Assembly (NCBI GenBank): GCA_014898425.1
Contig: RCSZ01000013.1
Location: 1,977,501 to 2,041,500, forward strand
Source: Botryotinia globosa
Taxonomy: Eukaryota > Ascomycota > Leotiomycetes > Helotiales > Sclerotiniaceae
Length of the DNA stretch: 64,000 bases
Direction: 5' to 3'
Made by a program: the position numbers and the translations under genes. Under the pieces are notes generated by a model that saw only the letters and a list, made by a program, of their open reading frames with translations, had not been told where the DNA came from and made no database searches. Below, one piece after another: positions 24,406-35,613 of the stretch (positions are counted from its first letter, which is position 1; each line of letters opens with the position of its first letter).

Positions 24406-25616
24406 TATCGCTCGATATAGTGAGGGTCAAATTGTGTGGATTACAATAAGAACGACGAGAATAAGGTTAGAAACAAACATAGAGCATAACAATAGTATTT
24501 GCTAAAGCCACCATACCATTCCATGAAAAGAGCGAGGCAACAAGAAAGGCAAAAAAGCAGAGAAGCAAAATGAATAAAATCACAAGGGAAAAGAAGGAGG
24601 GATGTGTATAGATCAGAGCATTTCGAATGCCCGCATCTTTCCCTACGCACTCTCCGCAGGACGCACGTTATGGTTGTGTGGACTTGCCACAACATTTCTT
24701 TTGGTGGAGATCTCGAACCTTATAATCATATCGGTAGGTGACCATTGCTAAACTAAACACAACGCTGATGATACCCCGGGAAAGGAATGTCGGAGTAGAA
24801 TTGGATTTGAATGGGTTCAATGAAGAAGTCCGCGTACCTACAATTTCTCAATGGCGACCTCTCCATAACTGTTGACATATTTTAGATGGGAATATGCAGT
24901 GTCTGCGATGTAACTAGTAGCACGAAAGAGGATTGATGTGAAGCTGTACCTAGTGCCAAAGCTGGCATTCCGGGGAAACTTCCGCGAGAGAATCTGTGCC
25001 ACAACGGCGCATCTATCTATTCACGAATAATACAATGAATAGTTTGTGCTGTCAAACCCTGATATTATAAATAGATCAACGAAACTTTGTCGGAGATGAT
25101 GGCACATATGCCACTGGTTCGTTTAATTGACTTTTCCCGTGTTAATGACTCGGAAGTCTATTTCAGAGTCCAATAAGATTATAGATCAGTTATGCAAAGA
25201 GCTCACTGAAGACCTTTTAATTGCGTTCAAGTTCAAAATCGTCCCACAATGGCAGTCGTAATACCTCCAATTCCAGTCCTACAGCAACTATATGACACAA
25301 AAATTGACCGACCAGCTCCTCGGCATGAAAAGCTACTTTTATCATTTTGTTTTTGTTACCAAATTTGATTTATCATTGATCGACTCTTTTCAATACTCAA
25401 TCATTTGGAATTCGAGGGCGATTTGTGACTCAGGCTCTTCTTAAACTGGTGTCTAATTTTCGTCAAGGCGGCGGTGGCTGTTACACAGCGGGAGCTAGAC
25501 CATCTCGGGTGTTTATAAGAGAGATACATGACTAGATGAGGTACTCTTCCGAAAACATCGGCATAATTGAGCTGATGGTCGGGCGCAGGAACCCGTTCCA
25601 TGCCGGTGAAAGGTTA

Positions 25617-25777
25617 TTATCATATATTTTTTTTTTTTGAAAATGTTAGGGTTTGGAGTTGAAATCGAATATAAAATTTGGTTAGGAAGCTTACGCTATC
25701 ATTTTTGATATCAGAATCTTCTTTATACTGGATTTGATTGATTAAAAATTTGAGTCCGATATAACCAAGTTCTTCTA
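25617..25777 (+). mobile_element. Family A short element, copy 1, 5'-truncated
   Basis: This stretch matches the right-hand 160 bp of the two complete copies that follow, including the end ccgatataaccaagttcttct. The expected terminal CTG is CTA here. Its left part is absent. It abuts copy 2 through a single shared TA at 25778-25779. Confidence 0.8.
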
Positions 25778-25779
25778 TA

Positions 25780-26146
25780 CAGTAAAACTTGACTATACCG
25801 GACTGGGATATACTGGAATCTTGGATATACTGGAATAATTTTCTTATTTGAATACTTTTTATATAGTGATATTAGATTTTTTTAAATATATTGATATATT
25901 GAATACTTTTTTTGTAAATCTGATATAAATTTTAATAGTAAATTTAATTGAATAAACTTTTTTTTCCAATTAATAAATATAATTCATTTTAGTTATATAA
26001 TTTTTTTCAAAAATATTCAAGTTTAGAATTAAAATCGGATATAATTTTGGTTAGAAAGTTTGAGCCATTATTTTTTATATCGGAATCTTCTTCATACTGG
26101 ATTTGATTGGTTCAAAATCCGAGTCCGGTATAGTCAAGTTTTACTG
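25780..26146 (+). mobile_element. Family A short inverted-repeat element, copy 2 (367 bp)
   Basis: It begins CAGTAAAACTTGACTATACC and ends with the inverse GGTATAGTCAAGTTTTACTG, flanked by TA on both sides. CAG ends with a TA target duplication are hallmarks of the pogo/Fot1 branch of Tc1/mariner; the lack of a coding frame makes it a non-autonomous (MITE-like) copy. Many CCGG sites seen in copy 3 appear here as CTGG or TTGA, consistent with RIP-type decay. Confidence 0.85.
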
Positions 26147-26153
26147 TACAGTA

Positions 26154-26520
26154 CAGAAAAACTTGGCTATACCGGACTGGGATATACCGGAATCTTGGAT
26201 ATACCGGAATAATTTCCTTATTTGAACACTTTTTATATGGTGATACCGGATTTTTTGGATATACCGGTATACCGGACACTTTTTTATAAATCCGGTGTAA
26301 ATTTTGGTGGTAAATTTAGCTGAATAAGCTTTTTTTTTTAGATTAATAAGTATGATTCGCTTTAATCACATGATTTTTTTCGAAAATATCGGGCTTTGGA
26401 ACTGAAATCGGATATAAATTTTGATTAGAAAGCTTGGGCCATTATTTTTTATACCGGAATCTTGGATATACCGGATTTGATTGGTCGAAAATCTCAGTCC
26501 GGTATAACCAAGTTCTTCTG
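26154..26520 (+). mobile_element. Family A short inverted-repeat element, copy 3 (367 bp, best preserved)
   Basis: It has exactly the same length as copy 2. It starts CAGAAAAACTTGGCTATACC and ends with the inverse, finishing CTTCTG, between TA dinucleotides at 26152-26153 and 26521-26522. Internal sub-terminal repeats (cttggatataccgg) occur in both arms. Its GC-richer TATACCGG motifs make it the least mutated copy in the window. Confidence 0.88.
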
Positions 26521-29500
26521 TATACAGCAAAATAGAAGCGAGTGATTGTAGCCGAGCAGCTAAAAGACCACCTCTTCAAGTGAAATTCAACGGCAATTGC
26601 AAGGTGATCAATCGCATTATCGCCACACCCAATCGTGTTCTTAAGGAATGTTGTGAATGTAGATTCTTATTCAGGAATATGGCATAGATTAAGTGTCTAT
26701 AACATTTACAACACTAAATCATGTTTCCAAGACAAATTGATCTTCCTATCTCGCGCGGGTAAACAGACCTGTCGCACAAAATAACCTGACACAACATCCA
26801 TTCAAATCTGTACATCATATGCACTGAGATCCATGAGCTTTTTCTCTCATCAATACTTCTTTATTTTAGAAGTTTTGTTGCATGGCCCATTTTCTTCGCA
26901 AAATGCCTATTTAGTTCTTGTCCTGCTTGCAAAGTCTGTGCGGCCCGTATATTACCCTTTCGAATGACACTTGGTTTGCGTCGATATGATCTGTGTAAGG
27001 TTGCAGGAATTGGAAGGATTGATGACCACCAATGACTCATTGCGCAAGTGCCACAATGGAATCCGCGGTGAGTCCCTGGTCGATCTGAATATGGTCCAAT
27101 TGACTAGAGCCCGTAGAATTTACAAATTTCAGAGATAGTTGGAGAGATTGAGAGATTGTTATATTTTTGATCAAGTATTAGTACTTTGCTTTTACAATTC
27201 TCTGGGGCAGGTACACACACTCTCTGGATATGGCAAAAAGAGGAATCAACGCGATCCCTTGGTTACATCCCATCTTCACCTGTGTCTTGACTGATACGCT
27301 TCAGACCGAGATGAACTGCAATCAATCTATGAATTTAAATCTTCAAAGATCAAATGATTTGCAGTATCCTTAAGACATACGGGAATCGTAGCACTTTACC
27401 TTATTTTAAGTCTAAGTTCAATTATTATGGCTGTGTTATGGAAACTAGTATAGGAGCAGTGAATGCAGTAGAGCTCCTGGCTTATGACTATATACATCGG
27501 TACCATTAACATTAATATCAAGTCAGTACAAGAGATACAGAACTTATCCATCTGGATATACGTGGATATTTTTGTCTTTTGGTGCCTTTCTCATTTCGAC
27601 CAGAAACGGATGAGCAAATCCACAGGACTAGTCATGTAACATCAGCAAAAATCAGTTTAAGAAGACCCCAATTTGAATGAGAAGGAGAACAGAAGCACAC
27701 ATGCATCACCTACTACAATCATCAGTCTACTCATGAATTTTTCTATTTCTTCAGACATATCTCGCCGAACGAAATCAGGATGAAACCTGTAAGTGAGACC
27801 ATGTAGCCTTTAGCCACTCAGAGTTTCACTGTCTATACGCCGGTGCTAGTTTCTACACTGTTCCAATAAGGATCAGTGCCAGTCTAGATTGGGAGATTTC
27901 TGTACTATTATGACATTTGGAGAATGAATACAAAGCAAAAAATTGAACGGTATGTCAGGGAACTCGAGCTTGTTGAAAGAAAGAGCTTGCTATATTTGCT
28001 CATATATGTATTGAGTTTTGTTTGAAAGAGGTAAATAACTTCCACCATCTAATTCTAGCAGATACATATACTGGGCAGAAGCTTGTGAATCGTTAGAACA
28101 TTCATTTTTTGGTATCTATCCATGGAGTTCAGTAACCGTCATGTTTTCAAACAACAGTATCCCATATCCAGTACTCCTCATCCTGATAATCTTAATTACG
28201 CCTCCCATTCTGGTAGCCTTAAACTGAGATATAGCTAGCCGATGTATCGGTATCACATCCTATTAAGGATCAATCCAATGCAGGGTCACCACTGTCAAAG
28301 TTTTTTTCCTGCCCATAAGTCGTCATTCTCAAAAATTTGAAATCCGATGGGATACCGATATCTAATCTATCATGATGAGACTCCAAAAGCGACATGTATA
28401 GAACGAGTCATGCACGGAAAGTATCTCAGCAGTGAGAAACGTGAAGGAAGTTGAAGTATTTATGTTTTAAATTACTCCAAATTCATAGTGTGATAGGATG
28501 ATTCGAATTTGTGAGTCGAATTACAATTCTGAGTTTCAGATCAGATGTATTCTCCTATATCCAACTGTTGGGAACATTTCGTCTCCGAAAAGAATGTGAC
28601 TTCTCTATTTTTCGCTTCTGCTTGTACACAAACTAGTCAATAACGCGTCTAAACTCTAGTGATCTTTATTCAATGATCAAGAAATCCGGGTTGATTGCAT
28701 CTAAAACGGATAAATTTTTAAAAGCATTCGTTACTCGGTTTTAGTGAAAGCATGATCGAATGATATAAGCGCAAATAAACGTGCTATGGCTTATGTATAG
28801 TATTAACAGCCGCTGGTGTTGTTCTAGTTGGGCAAGACATCGAGGTGGCATGTATGGCGAAGTACTATTTTTACTTGGGCAGTAACCCAAAACCCAAAGC
28901 AATCACGGGTTTCTTCGTGAGGAGAGACGCCAAGGAGTGCGGGGAGAGCCGCAAGTAGCGTGTGTTAGTCGACGGGGCCAGAACATTTTTGCGAGAGAAA
29001 CCTTCTAGCCGTCTAAGCCTGGTAAGGCAGCTAGACCATATTGTGCTGGACTGCACGAGGTTTTTGCGACCACAATCATCTCTCAATGTTGTCTTCGTCC
29101 TCTTGCTTCTAATGCAAGAATATCGCATTGTCAATCATGGATACTTCGGCTCGTCATGATTTAGTCAACGATGATTGAGATGGTATTTTATCCACGTAGC
29201 CGATCGAAAGTGGATGCTAGAATACGTCCTGATACAAATAGAGACTTGCACCGATACCAAAATGTATCATATACCCGCGACTTGCAAGAAATCATTCACC
29301 GATGATTCAACTCTTCAAAGACAACATGAATCGGGGCTTCCAAATCAAATCCAATCACGATCTAGATTGATCTACTAACGCAATAATGTTGCTTCATTGG
29401 GTTCCGATGTAAGTAAACAATTATCAAAGATAGATTAGTCCCAGGGACGTGATTTTTCCTCCACAATAACTGTGAATTGTATAAGAGACTCTCATCGCCG

Positions 29501-29573
29501 AGCTTTTGGTACCCTTCAAATCTTTATTCCCAATTTCATTTCCTCTTTGTATCATCATCCTCTCAATAAAGTT

Positions 29574-30993
29574 ATGGGGGAAAAATTTCAAGATTCTCCG
29601 CTAAGTCCATCCGACCCCAACCCCGTAATTATAATTGGAGCAGGTAGGTCCACCAGGTCCAAATCTGGCCCTAAGAATGGTCCTTGCGTATCAAGCACTT
29701 GCTCACTATTTTGTGTTGTCTCATAGGGTGTACTGGCCTTGCCATAGCACAAGGACTTGGTAAAGTTGGTATACAGCAATCTGGCAACGCGCAACTGCTA
29801 ATTGCAATGTCAGGCAGGAATTCCAACAATTGTATTCGAAAAAAATGCTGGAATATCAACTCCTGGTCAACGGGATTGGAACATGGGATTTCATTGGGGA
29901 ATGAATGCCTTGATGACCTTGATACCAGAATCTGCCCTTCCCAAACTACAATCTTGTCAAGTCGATCCACATACACCCACGAAACCCCTTGATACCCTTT
30001 CATTTCTTAATGGCTCAACGGGAGATGTTATGTTTGCTCCAGAGATTCCATACTTTCACCGACTACGACGATCCAAACTTCGTGCACTGTTGACCCAAGA
30101 TCTCGACATCCGTTGGAACAAAAGATTAAAAAATTTAATATTTGCGAATGATGGAAAAAGTATAACTTGTGTCTTTGATGATACTCAACATGTAACTGGC
30201 AGATTGGTAGTTGGTACGGACGGTGCAAGATCAGATGTTAGAAGACTACTTCTAGGGCCTGAACAATCGTTGAATACACGACTTCCATATGCTGCTTCGT
30301 TTGTGCAAGCAAAATATACCCGAGAGCAGGCTCTTCACCTTCGCTCATTTCATCCTCTCTTCCTGGCTGCACCTCATCCCGATAATCTGATGGCATTCTT
30401 TGGTTTGCAAGATGCTCCAGATCCGGACAAGCCAGAAAGTTGGACGTTCTTCTTTTTTATCTCTTGGAATTCAAGTATTGAAACTCAAAATGCAGAATCT
30501 AAGATATTCGATAATGCGGCAAGGTTGAGACAAGTTCGAGAAATGGCCAAGGGGTATGCGGAGCCTTGGAAAAGTGCATTTGAATGGTTACCCGAAGATC
30601 AACCAGTTTGGTATTTTGGACTTGCTGTGTGGGACCCGAGGGAAGAAACTCATCGATGGGATAATAGAAATGGAAGAGTGACGTTGGCTGGTGACTCTGC
30701 TCATCCAATGACTTATCGTGAGTGCCAGTCCTCTACTTGAAAAAATATAAACTGACCTGTCGATAGAACGCGGTCAAGGTCTCAATCATTCCATCACTGA
30801 TGCCGGAAATCTTGTCAAATTTCTCAAAGCAGATTCTTGTCAAAGCTCTGCCATTGCTAAATATGAAGAAGAGATGATTGCTAGGGCTGGCGAGGAAGTA
30901 CATCTCAGTGTTATCAATACAACAATGCTACACGACTGGTCGAAGGTATTAGAAAGCCCAGTATTCAAAAACGCTTTGAGAATGCAGTCATGA
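29574..30993 (+). CDS. FAD-dependent monooxygenase (PHBH-like aromatic hydroxylase family)
   Basis: Four exons, 29574-29643, 29727-29764, 29814-30717 and 30767-30993, join in frame to 412 residues. The N-terminus has the FAD dinucleotide motif VIIIGAGCTGLAIAQGL (Gly 22/24/27) followed by AGIPTIVFEKNAG. The mid-region has the DG motif (VVGTDGARSDVRR), and near the end lies LAGDSAHPMTYQRGQGLNH, the GD motif that binds the FAD ribityl chain. These define class A flavoprotein monooxygenases, which hydroxylate or epoxidise small aromatic or terpenoid substrates with NAD(P)H and O2. The length is normal and no stop or frame break is seen. The second intron uses a weak GTTGGT donor, needed to give the expected GLGKAGIP junction. 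The gene stands alone in an AT-rich, repeat-containing island, so substrate and pathway are unknown. Confidence 0.85.
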
Positions 30994-32340
30994 TCATTAT
31001 TCACTACCTTGGACAACATCCAGAAATGCTGCATATTACTGGTATGAGAGATAATGGATTTGGGATTAGATTACCAACGATCATGTCCAATTTTATTATT
31101 AATTTTCACGAGAAAGGCTCCAGAATCCTAAAATGTAGACTTTGTTCCAAATATCCAGAATCCTCGAAACTTACACCTGGTCCTTCTATCATTTATTCTT
31201 TCGCTCGTCAAATCTTTATTCACGCATGCATCTCTCAATTCGTAGAAGTAGGAGCAATGATCTTCTAAACTATATTAATTAGATAGCATTATCCGAGCAT
31301 CTCCGTCCGGTATGACTCTTACATTTCATTCCGGTACAAATATATTATTCTCCAATGTAATAGTTTGTTACTCGGAGACCTATCAAATATATGGAAGGAG
31401 TAAGAACTAAACATGAAAGAATTCACCGCAACAATTTTCCCTGCTTATTGACCCCCACATGATTTTGTTTACATCCGAATCCATCACTCTAACGTCGTAC
31501 TGCATTCATATATGCTAATCATGAAACCCCCATGATTAAAAACGTGCCCCCCCCGTATTCCGCAGAAATCTGACAATACCTCCTCTTGGAAAGCAACTCC
31601 CAAGAGTCCCGGATTTCTCCCCAACCTCACCCATGAAGCCGAGCCACGAGGCCAAGTCAAATGCTAGTATTTCCCTTCTACATAGCTTGTGGTTGCACAC
31701 CCTTTCCGTGCCTTCCGTACGCATGTCAACAAGGTTTCTCTCCCACGTAACTCAAACTGGAAGCGAACGAGCCTCAACTTTGGGGGCTATTAATTGTATT
31801 CACACATGCAATGACTTCTCAACACGCCAGATGGCAAGAAATTATGAATGCTTATGCTAAGAAAAGGTACTGTCATCTCGGGGCTTTCTTGGTCTCTTCT
31901 GTAAGCCTTCTTCTGCATCATGCTGTCTGCGCTCCATATCGCAGTTTTTGGATCACTGCTGTCATCCAGCACTGATTGATGGTTAGAATGGCTATGTAAG
32001 AACTAGGTTATATGACAGGGGAAAGAAGTGCTAGGTACCGAATCTTTAGCATACGAAACTTGATACGAGAAGTACCGCGCCGTAATTTATTGGAAGGAAC
32101 GAAGTTAATGTGTATACCGTATGCTCCCATCACTCTGCTCGGTTATCGATCCACCCTCGGGAATGTTTTCGTAAGATTTCCTAATAAATTGATTAGGAAG
32201 GCTGGGATATATCGATTCAGCCCCCAATTTTCGGCACACGATATTTTTGACGGTTGAATGGGCGAATTGACGGTGCAAATAAAAGATCTGGCTAGATCTG
32301 TATTGTAATCTTCTCATTTAGAATATGAGAAAAATGTATA

Positions 32341-32713
32341 CAGCAAAACCTCTCTATAAGGATTCGCTTTATAAGGATAACCTTTCTTTTCCTTAATTTT
32401 TTTTAGATTTCAATTTTTTTTTAAATCTAAAAATAATTTATATTCCTAAAACCTCTTTATCAGAATATCCTTATATTTTTTAATTTTAGGATTATATATA
32501 TTCTTATTAAGTTATTAGAATTATTAGAATTAATTATTATATAATCAATATATTATAAGATTTTAATTATTTTCTATAAAAAGAAAAAAAGTTATAAAAT
32601 AATTATGGAATATAACTCAATTAGAATTAATTGAGTATCTTTATATAAAGATATCTCTATATATTCTTAAAAATGATTACAAAAATCAATATCCTTATAG
32701 AGAGGTTTTATTA
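32341..32713. mobile_element. Family B short inverted-repeat element (about 373 bp)
   Basis: The left end CAGCAAAACCTCTCTATAAG follows TA. The right end atccttatagagaggtttta is its near-exact inverse, with the terminal GCTG decayed to ATTA. The interior is almost pure A/T with no frame. Size, CAG start and TA flank match families A and D, but the terminal sequence is different, so it is a separate family of the same general type. Confidence 0.78.
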
Positions 32714-32720
32714 CTATATA

Positions 32721-33232
32721 TAAGAGTTTAGGCCCTGGCTTATCGCACACTAAGCGAAAACACACCAAAAAGCCTCATTTCTTCAATTTTTGAACTATAT
32801 ATTATTCCAATCAATCTTCAAATTAGATTTATAAAATTTATTCTAATAATAACTAATTAATAAAATTATATAAAAAAATGAGAGAATTATTTTTAATAAT
32901 TTTTTTGATAAAATTGTAAGTATTTAAAGTTGAAATTCCAGAAATTTTCAAAAAAATCAATTTTTTTGTATAGGAAAAGCGTTATATGTTAAAAAATTTG
33001 AAGATTTCCAACTTTAAATACTTATAACTTTATCCAAAAAATTATTAAAAATATTTCTCTCATTTTTTCAGAAATTAATTATAAATATTATTTAAATAAC
33101 CAATTTTCAAATTATATCTTCCATTCATTAAAGAATTATAAAAATAATTAATTTATATAGGAAAACGATATTTTTGCAGGGATTTTGTCACGAAATAGGG
33201 TGGTGTGCGATAAGCCGAGGCCTAAACTCTTA
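32721..33232. mobile_element. Family C snap-back (foldback) element with 30-bp terminal repeats
   Basis: The first 30 bases (taagagtttaggccctggct, then tatcgcacac) recur as an inverted copy at 33203-33232 with about two mismatches. Inside are further long inverted arms, 32873-32940 against roughly 33003-33068, sharing motifs such as aagtatttaaagttg and its inverse, so the whole 512 bp could fold into a large hairpin. It lies only 7 bp from family B. No coding frame is present. Superfamily is not assigned. Confidence 0.8.
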
Positions 33233-34588
33233 CATCTATCTCAGTTTAATGTCACGAAAGTTGCGCAGCTGTTGCTATTGCAATTTGATATTCGGTTAGA
33301 GTCACGTTTTGTTTCCACCTCTTTCTCCCAGATGTGATTATGATAAATCTCCAGTGTAAGATCTCACAATATGATAACCCACCGGATGACTCCTCGGATG
33401 GCATCACATCTAACGTACATTTTTAATGATTATTTCTGGTATACGATATAGCACGATCCTGGAATTATATGATCTATGAATGGAAGAATGAGATTGATCG
33501 ACAATCAGGAATTTGAATTCGCCAGATTTGATATCTATTCTTGCCCTCACTAATTTGCTCCAAAAAGTATCTACACAACACTAAAAGTGCAATGTAGTAT
33601 CTACCAATAACTACATAATAATTGTCCCTTGGACTCTATTAATAGAAAGCAAACAGAGATTACTTCAATCAGACGAGGCTTGGCGTCACTTTCACTCAGG
33701 TTTCGATTCTCTAATCTGTCGCGGGCGCTAATTGATGACATCCGTAACCTATCAATCCTTTTTTCGCAATCCAAAACATTTCCCAGCTTTGATTTTCTTC
33801 CATCCTTCTGGCACCCACTAATTTTATTGGGATTTGCCCAGGCTTTGAACTGCCGATAAACCCTAAAACTTTTTTTAATCCCCCCCAAAACGTGTCGCTT
33901 CAAGCATGATCTAAATCACGAGGTAACGTTCCATTGTTGTGGAGATCTGGCTGCTCACTGCGGTGAGCCGTGTACTACTAGATAGTTTTGAATAAGATTC
34001 GGAGGAACCCATCGGTGAGCATCTTGATAGAGATGATAATTACTATATGATCTTGTTGCCAATGGAATTTCTGCCTTCGTACATCGCGGAATGGCTGTCT
34101 AGGAACCTTGAATTCAGGGCTTGGAGGGACGAATTTGTCACAGTGGACTACTAATGATTAATAATTTAACTGGAAAGCTACAGCGCGATGTCGTGATGCC
34201 CGTTATGATCTCCAAAGCTTGCATTTCGTCAAATTGTCGAAATCATGTGTCACTATATCGCACATTTCTTAACCTGAACACGACTGACTCGGTGGTTCTC
34301 GGTGGACAGGAGAAGGCAGTGCTAAGTTGATGACCTATTCATCACCTAGTTGCTTATTCATGACGATGTTTACTCAGCCAGAGCCCCATACCAGCCAGCC
34401 TCTCCATCAATCACTATCATCATCTTATGTGTTCATTCGCTAAATTATTGACAAGTCTGACGAGTCTGTTCAAATGAACAAAGCTTTCGAGTTGGTTCCT
34501 AGACGGAGAGAGTGCGGAAAGGACGAGAAACATTCGGCAACAGTCGTGTGTCATTTGAGATTCAGGAACGATGATAAAGAGAGGGGTA

Positions 34589-34960
34589 CAGATGAACCTG
34601 GCTATAAGGGCCTAAAATTTTCAAGGCCTAAATGCCCGTATAAAGGGATTTCCTATATAAAAAAATCCAGCCTCGTAATTTAGCCTCGTTTTATACACTT
34701 AGCCTTGTTTTATATCATCAGTCTTCCTAATTTCATTAAATTTGTCATATAAATTTATAGATTTATTATATGATAGACCAAAATTCAGGTTATTATTACT
34801 AATTTTATAAAAGTATTAGGAAAGTTAAGATTATATACTCTTATATAAAAGAATACTCATTCAAATTAAATTTATTATATAAATTGTTGAAAATCTAAAA
34901 AATATGCCCGTATAAAGGGGATGCCTATATAGCATGTACTCGTATAGTCAGGTTCATCTG
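34589..34960. mobile_element. Family D short inverted-repeat element (372 bp)
   Basis: It starts CAGATGAACCTGGCTATAAG and ends with the inverse, finishing gtcaggttcatCTG, and is flanked by TA at 34587-34588 and 34961-34962. The sub-terminal motif tgcccgtataaaggg occurs near the left end and again in the right arm. It has no coding capacity. The general plan matches families A and B but the sequence does not. Confidence 0.85.
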
Positions 34961-35245
34961 TATATTTACGATTATTAGATTAGACGGATTATAGTATAGA
35001 TAAACTTGATTATTGTGAGCGAATCTTTGTGCTGGTCACGTGGCCCACTTTTGCAGCTAGTATTTATAGCCCTTTTCCTTATAATTTAGAAAGGATAGTC
35101 AATTCCCATTCACCAAACTTCTAGTATATCTTGTGAAATACTATATAGAGCCTCCCCCTCCTCCTCTTTATCTGAGGCGATACGTCATAGTGACTTTCCT
35201 GCGATATATGCGAAGGACTACTCTATGACCCTATCACCTTCTACT

Positions 35246-35613
35246 CTTTTACATTATATCAGACTGAAATTTCCAATTAATCAAATCTAATATAAAAAAG
35301 ATTCTAGTGTAAAAAATAATAATCTAATGAAAGCTTTTTAATCGAAATTTATATTTGATTTCAATTCCAAACTCTAATATCTTCGAAAAAATTATATAAT
35401 TAGAGAAAATCAAGCTTATTAATCAGAAAAAAACCTTATTTAATTAAACTTATTATCAAAATTTATATCGGATTTATAAAAAAAAAGTATTCGGTATATT
35501 AATATATTCAAAAAGTCTAATATTCCTATATAAATTTTAAAATATATAGAAAAAAAGTCTGGTATATCTAAGATTTCAGTAATATCCCAGTTTAGTATAG
35601 CCAAGTTTATCTG
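35246..35613 (-). mobile_element. Family A element, copy 4, inverted and decayed
   Basis: Reading the minus strand from 35613, CAGATAAACTTGGCTATACT and the following sequence track copy 3 along its length. This continues to a poorly preserved far end near 35246 (agactgaaatttccaattaatcaaat on the plus strand). CCGG positions are mostly lost to A/T. Confidence 0.78.

Larger units (their letters stand above)
24406..29573. other. Gene-poor 5-kb region with short transposable elements
   Basis: Apart from three short inverted-repeat elements (25617-26520) I see no supported gene. Frames at 24441-24695, 25401-25601 and 28871-29159 lack family features. A somewhat GC-richer patch at about 28870-29150 stands out from its surroundings but is unexplained. 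Confidence 0.5.

Noticed and set aside
34474..34683. 69-aa frame as a gene
   Set aside because: Its second half lies inside the family D element and no family features are seen.
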